In this document: positions 58,774-64,000 of the stretch, one piece after another
How the letters are laid out: each line of letters opens with the position of its first letter
Numbering within the stretch: position 1 is the stretch's first letter
NCBI GenBank assembly: GCA_963920765.1
Contig: OY987244.1
Coordinates: 16,968,358 to 17,032,357, forward strand
Reading direction: 5' to 3'
Source of the DNA: Ulota crispa
Taxonomy: Eukaryota; Streptophyta; Bryopsida; Orthotrichales; Orthotrichaceae
Length of the DNA stretch: 64,000 nt
Translations under genes and position numbers: made by a program
The notes under the pieces: generated by a model
The model's database searches: none
Told to the model about the DNA's origin: nothing
What the model saw: the letters and a program-made list of their open reading frames with translations, nothing else

Positions 58774-61700
58774 ATGGCAGTTCCGATTCGTCCGGAGGAA
58801 CCGGCACCAGATCAACCCCGGACTCCGCCAACAATCGCCGATTTGCTCCAGGCAAGCAATTCTTATGTTCAATTCTGACATGTTAAATTTGTTGATTTTG
58901 ATTGTACAACTGAGCTACATCGTTAAAACTTTTTTCTAGATTTTATTCTGTGCATTTGTACAGTACTATATGAATGTCCGTCACATTGTTTAGCCATGGA
59001 GTCTGTGGCTAGGTTTTACTTCACAATCTTTATACTTAAAAAAAACGAAACTAGAAATGATCGTTTATCATATGAGAACTGGTATTTTCTTTAAACCAAT
59101 TGTGCCGGCCTCTACTTCAGAACAGGCTGTTGCTTTTATTCTAGTTTACTAGATACTAGCTCGTGTTGGATAATTCCACTGCATTCTTAAAAAGCCGCGT
59201 GAGCATCCTTTAAAAGAAATCAGAGCTCTTTAAGCACAGCCTTGAGCTCATGTTACGTTTTGCAGGACAGGTGTGGTTCTCATCAAAAGTATTGTTATTC
59301 TTCATTCAATCCTGGAGTGGCATGTTAGGTCATGTGCAGCACTTGCATGCTTGGAATTGAATTCATATAGTTAAAAGGTGAGTCTGTTATTCGATAATTT
59401 AGTGCTGCAGGTTCTCAGTGTACTCTAATGGAGAGAGAGCAAGATGAAGACTCTAGAATGTTACGTTGCAATGCAAGATTCATCAATTAGAGTTTTGATT
59501 TTGGGGTTTAAGTTTGAGAGTCACAATGTGCAGTATAATTTAAATGCACAAGAGTATAAGACCAATATTTATTGTTAATTAAACCGAATTTCGCTTTCAA
59601 TTACGAGATGCGTCAGCTTTTATTTGTAATTGTTGTACAAATATGTGAACTCGGGTTTTATCAGCTAGACTGGGGCCAATTATAATTTAGGAAGCATCTG
59701 GAAAGGGATGTTTATGCAGTTAGTAAACACTTTAGCAACACAGGCTGTTCTATTACTGTAAGAGAGCGGAAGCATGCCCATTCAGTTACTTAAATTAATG
59801 AGCACCAAATTCTGCTGCTTGTGGGGGCGAAATGTTGGTAAATGTCCTTTTTTGGATCGGATTTGAAATGTTAGCGTTTTCTGCAGCTGACTCAATCATG
59901 CAGTTTGTTTTGTCAAGGAAAACAATGGCTATTTCAAGCATCAGATTTGCAATGAGAAAGTTAAACAGGATACTCTAAATTTAGGGCTTAATGTAAATCT
60001 TGGATTGTTCAGGCTGCGAGATACGGAGATTTGGAAGACGTTCAGAGCTCTCTTGTACAAGGAACGACCGTAAGTTCTCAAGATACTCAAGGCCGAACAG
60101 GTATGTCAGAATGAGGACTCACTTATCCCCTACATGCCTACCTGGTCTAGAATAAAACTTTGACGTGCTATAAAAATACAATTTCTTTGAAGTTGTATCA
60201 AAGAAGAAGATATTGAGAATACTATTAAAGAAAATTTTGTACTATCAAACGTAATATTCATAGATCTTTGTCAAATTGGTTGAGAAGCATTTTACTTTGA
60301 ACGTGCTCCAAAATGACGTTTTCTATTCGTAGCACATAAATTTTGGTATGGTACGCTGAATCTCTAAGAGTATCAATACTGTATGAAAAGCCTGCAATTC
60401 TTTTTGTTGAATGTGTTGGAAGTCTTTAATTTTTTATTTATGGTAGTTATAGGAGTAATGAGAAAATTCTGACGTATTTGAAATTTTGGACATGTCCATA
60501 TTTCAAGAGAATATGCAGTGATGCTATAAGTTGCACCATTTGAAAGCCATCTTGATTCAAAGTCTAGCAGTGTCCACTATGCTTTTAAGAAATTTTCTAC
60601 TGATGAAAGCCATGGGTAAATGTGATGAAGGAGAAGCATTTGTCCTACATGGATTTAAGTGGTTAAGTAGAAAGGTGCTCTTATGACACTTGTTGGTCTA
60701 GTCCTGCCTTCGTGATTCTTTTGTTTCACAATTTCGCTGCGAAATTTGAGGAATGTTATATGTTTTGGGGGTTGGGGCCAGCTCTTCATATGGCTTCAGC
60801 AAATGGACACCTTGATGTCGTGAAATGTTTGATTGAGCACGGGGCCGTAAGTATCTTTATATTTATCAAATTCTGGAGCCTATTAGAGGCAATTTTTCGC
60901 GTGTACTCCTTTATGTGGCCAGGATCAGAGTAGACGACAGGCTTTGAACTGTTTTCAGCTCAGTCAGCTATGAGAGCAACCGTTTTGTACATAACTCACT
61001 TGTCTCGTTCTCTAGTTAGGTACAATTTATGAACCCATTTTTATAATCTTCTTTTGATGACTTCTTCCCGGTCTTGTGGTTGTTCATTGTACCCACTGAA
61101 ACAACGGGAGCTCTGGTGATTGTTGCAGAATGTCAACATGTGCAACTTTGAGCAAAACACCCCTTTGCATTATGCAGTGCTTAACGCACATAAACCTGTA
61201 AGTTTTGTCACGATTGCAAGCTATTTGGCAGCTACTTTTTTGTTTCAATCATGTATGTGAGAAGTGGTTCAGATTTTAGCGTAATAGCCGAGTGCCCTAG
61301 GTCCTAATTCATGTTTAATCAAACAGTCTCCAATTTGAAGTCTCGAGTGCATGTGGTGGGGTTTTGAAGGCCTTCGGTCAAAGAATGTACTTGTCCATAC
61401 GGCAGCATGCTAATGCACGGACGATTTTTGCAGGTCGTAGAATTTCTTATTTCAGTAGGAGCAAATGTTTCTGCAATCAATAGGTACGATTTCTTACCTT
61501 GCGGAGGTCGTGCTACAATTCTCTCATGACCCTAAATAACTCAATGACACGTTGAGGAATTATTTTCTCGATTCTCAAATACTACTCAGTCAATTATCAT
61601 AGCAGCGCGTTTCCTTATCTGTAGAAGTTGATATAAATAATTCAGGAAGCTTTAAGTAATGTTACAACATGCAACAATAGAAAAAGGAGGAATACCCTAC

Positions 61701-62000
61701 ACTTTCAAAAACATAGTTCTAAAATTTTAAGGTCATTATATTCGACTATCAGCTTCCGAAGTATATTCTCTATCCAGACTCATGCTTAGACTCTGTATGA
61801 GGGGTTTTTCCATGTTTTTCATCTGACAGATGAATATTGCGTGTTGCAGATATGATAGAACACCAGTAGATGAAGCAGTAAGCAAAGGAGACTTATCGTT
61901 GATTGAGTGCATCACCCGAGCAGCGCCCATCCCAGAGGAACCTACTCATGGAGAACCAAATGGAGAAGCCGACCACGACGATCACATGGAGGACGCTTAG
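58774..62000 (+). CDS. Small ankyrin-repeat protein, six exons
   Basis: Exons: 58,774-58,851; 60,013-60,100; 60,782-60,846; 61,129-61,197; 61,434-61,483; 61,850-62,000. Phases (0,1,0,0,2) agree throughout and give 166 residues with TAG at 61,998. Donors are GTATGT, GTAAGT, GTAAGT and GTACGA, but the first is GCAAGC, so intron 1 is GC-AG. After a Pro-rich start (1-22) come ankyrin units: AARYGDLEDVQ.., GRTALHMASANGHLDVVKCLIEHGANVN, NTPLHYAVLNAHKPVVEFLISVGANVS and RTPVDEAVSKGDLSLIECI, followed by an acidic, His-containing tail ending HMEDA. The layout (ALHMASANGH, TPLHYA, DRTPVDEA) matches the small plant ankyrin proteins related to yeast Yar1. Yar1 is a ribosomal-protein chaperone; whether the plant proteins share that role I cannot tell. 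Intron positions fall near repeat boundaries. Confidence 0.92.
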
Positions 62001-62767
62001 TAATAATACTTGCCTCCTCAGCAGTCAGCTTGCCTCTCAATAGTCTACTATCAGTTTACTATACATGCCATAGTAACATCAAAAGCTCTAAGTCTACATA
62101 CGATGCATTGGTAGGACTGATGCAGATGATCTCATGATTGGTCATCCACGTTTTTCAGCATTTTATACTGCAAGCCTCTTCTTCTGGCTGACGTTTCTAC
62201 TGAGCCTGAATCAATTTTAGAAGCATTCACGAATGTATCACTCGAGTATCATCACGTCCTGGCAATTTGCACCACACGAACATTGAATGTTCTCTGACTC
62301 TCACATACACGACCTTCGTTTGGTCTAGTTCCTGCCTCATTCCAGGAGTCTTCACTTATGCTCGGTGCTAATCAAGCTGAGCCTATGAACAGAATTTCAT
62401 TACGAAAGAAGTCCACGACCCTACAGGAGAAGACGTAAAGCAGTGGGAAGCAGGAGAGCTCCCCTTAGAAAGTGGATCTCAAGCAGCATATTCTGTGGAA
62501 GATGCCATGTCCGATGGAAGGCACCAAAAAGGAGAAAGGCACTGATGAAGAAGAGTGAAGCGCTGCTTATAGTAATGCTCTGTACCTGCAGTTGTTCATG
62601 AAAACCTCTGCGATTGCCACGCTTCAAAATCTCTCTTCTATTGGTACAAAATCTCTCTTCGATTGGTACAAAATCTCCTTCTATTGATACAAAATCTCCT
62701 TCTATTGGTACAAAATCTCTCTTCTCTTGGTACGGTAGTCTTCATTTCTTCGAGTAATGGTGGTGCT
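62001..62767 (+). other. Spacer between ankyrin and HD genes, with leader repeats
   Basis: Contains the 3' end of the ankyrin transcript and the leader of the HD gene. From about 62,625 to 62,735 a ~20-bp unit TCTATTGGTACAAAATCTCC is repeated about five times with small changes. It is open in frame with the HD gene but has no ATG, so it is best read as untranslated. Confidence 0.6.
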
Positions 62768-63459
62768 ATGGAGGATTCCTCAAAGAAGCGGAGGCTCCCG
62801 GAAGAGCTTCCGGTAATGCCGCCCTTCTCAGGAACGCTGGAATTCACAGCCACGCAACCCCGGCACCGAAAATCTGAACCTCTGATTCTGCTGCCGACGA
62901 AGACCAGCGAGAGGGATGGACGGCCCAATTGGTCATCGGGATGCGCGTTGGCAGGTCTTTATTCTGACACGGGGACGTTGGAGACGGAGAATGTAAGCTT
63001 AGAAGCGGTCGGCAACGACGCTGCTGCACAAGCGACGCCTGCGCTGCTGAAGGTCGCGGAGGACATCGAGAGAGGGAGCAACATCGACAGCAACAGCAAC
63101 AGCAACAGCGGTCGTAGTACGAGGAAGGAAATGGAGGGCGAGAAGAAAGCTGCGGTAATTGTGGCCGCGGAAGAGCTTGTGCAGAAAGTGATGGGTGCTT
63201 GGGACTCGTCCCACGACCCTTTCCATGCGCTTCGTGTTCGCGATCTTGCTCTCTCGCTTGCCTCCGAAGAAGGCCTCCCACTCTCCAGCTTTCTCGTCGT
63301 AAGTCTGCAATTTTCGGTGTCTCAGAGGTTTTGCTGCAATTTTCGGAGGGAGAGCGAGCTCTGCGGGTTGCTGTGTGTGTGTGTGTGTGTGTTCGTTCGT
63401 GATGTCTTGTTGCGTGGGTTTTTCGCAGGTGGAGCTTGCAGCTCTTCTTCATGACATTG
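62768..63459 (+). CDS. HD-domain metal-dependent phosphohydrolase, 5' part
   Basis: Exon 1, 62,768-63,298 (177 codons), donor GTAAGT, phase 0. Exon 2, 63,429-63,459, encodes VELAALLHDIG and stops at a GTATGT donor in phase 1. The gene continues past the window. After a poorly conserved, low-complexity N-terminus (1-125, with a Ser/Asn repeat near 107-114), the HD domain starts at AEELVQKVMGAWDSSHDPFH (134-153); His149 or His153 and the His185-Asp186 pair are the expected metal ligands. The sequence resembles the YedJ-like branch of the HD superfamily, whose substrates are not firmly established. The first ATG is used here; a transit peptide is not obvious. A dinucleotide GT run (63,373-63,393) lies in intron 1, and nested MITEs fill intron 2. 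Confidence 0.85.
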
Positions 63460-63489
63460 GTATGTACCCTTTCCACATTTCTTGTTCTA

Positions 63490-64000
63490 CACTAAATAGT
63501 GCGTTTAGGTTGTCTTACCTTGTAAAGTTACCTCATGACTCATTGTTTAGCCACTTGGAGGTGCATGCAACTTTTTGAATACTAGGATTTCACATGGTTT
63601 ACGATCTCGACATCACTACACCAAATAGTGCATTTAGGTTGCCCCATACTAATTTCTTGACATTTGATACTATTTAAATATTTACTAAGATTATCGTAAC
63701 TTTTGTCAATAACTATTGTGATAAACAATGGAGGAAGCAAGCAGAGGTTGGGCACAACAACAAGCTCTAAAGTCAGGTAGCACGGAAGCTAGAATTTTAG
63801 ACAAAACCAGGAATTATTGTAGCATAAAGAGAGTTGCATGTCCCTCTAGGTGGCCAAAGGTGAGTCATGAGGTAACTTTGCCAAGGTAAGGCAACCTAAA
63901 TGCACTATTTGGTGTAGTTTTTTTTTCCACAACTTTGATGTTGTTGCCAAGCCCTTTAAAACTTTGTTTATTGCAGTAATTATGATGAAAATTACTGTGG
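63490..64000. mobile_element. TA-flanked MITE in HD-gene intron 2, interrupted and cut by window edge
   Basis: TA then CACTAAATAGTGCGTTTAGG begins the element. Landmarks GTTACCTCATGACTCATTG and, after the insert, GTTGTTGCCAAGCCCTTT match the 14.9 and 30.8 kb copies. It contains the complete element 63,619-63,914; its right end lies beyond the window. Confidence 0.8.
63619..63914. mobile_element. TA-flanked MITE (296 bp) nested in another copy
   Basis: TA then CACCAAATAGTGCATTTAGG (TTGCC); the right end GGCAACCTAAATGCACTATTTGGTG is an exact 25-bp inverted copy, then TA. Inserted into the related element that starts at 63,490, so it is the younger of the two. Confidence 0.9.

Noticed and set aside
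1-64000. CRISPR array, bacterial operon or phage-type systems
   Set aside because: Introns, MITE content and gene families show a plant nuclear genome; no direct-repeat/spacer arrays were seen.

Overview
This looks like nuclear DNA from a green plant, most likely a land plant. It is a gene-poor, strongly AT-rich interval with GC-rich coding exons, GT-AG (and one GC-AG) introns, a telobox-type motif at the start of a splicing-helicase gene, and an HSPRO-type (Hs1pro-1-like) defence protein, a family I know only from plants. I cannot fix the clade. HSPRO is split by two introns here, whereas I recall seed-plant copies as intronless, so a non-seed or early-diverging plant is possible.

Five protein-coding genes are supported. 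(1) 12.4-15.9 kb, +: an HSPRO homologue in three exons. (2) 26.9-30.5 kb, -: a complete, intronless 1205-residue DEAH-box splicing ATPase of the PRP22/DHX8 type. (3) 52.3-54.4 kb, +: a two-exon gene for a small protein with two membrane segments that I do not recognise. (4) 58.8-62.0 kb, +: a six-exon, 166-residue ankyrin-repeat protein whose first intron has a GC donor. (5) 62.8 kb to beyond the right edge, +: the 5' part of an HD-domain phosphohydrolase. They do not form a pathway. Genes 4 and 5 are about 770 bp apart in tandem.

Most of the remaining ~50 kb is a dense deposit of short, non-coding, inverted-repeat transposons, often nested or abutting. The most striking group has termini beginning CCC(C)T..AA.G and flanking TTAA, which is the piggyBac-type signature: about 0.2-1.1 kb each, at least a dozen copies, some being giant fold-backs, and four pairs abut at one shared TTAA. 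Other groups are: seven CACTA-ended hairpins of 142-175 bp, six of them with exact 3-bp duplications; a TA-flanked family ending CACT(G/A)AATA.TGCATTTAGGTTG; a family ending AAGGTAG with no clear target duplication; two TAA/TTA-flanked (PIF/Harbinger-like) elements; and 0.4-0.9 kb palindromic elements sharing one core. No transposase ORF is visible, so all copies look non-autonomous.

Two filled-site/empty-site comparisons can be made inside the window itself and define element ends directly (49,425-49,569 against about 25,022; 40,456-41,328 against about 18,437). Several elements sit in or next to genes: in HSPRO intron 2 and at its 3' end, in the intron of the membrane-protein gene, just upstream of PRP22 and the membrane-protein gene, and nested one inside another in the HD-gene intron. 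Boundaries of transposons and exons were read by eye and have not been tested by alignment or transcript data.
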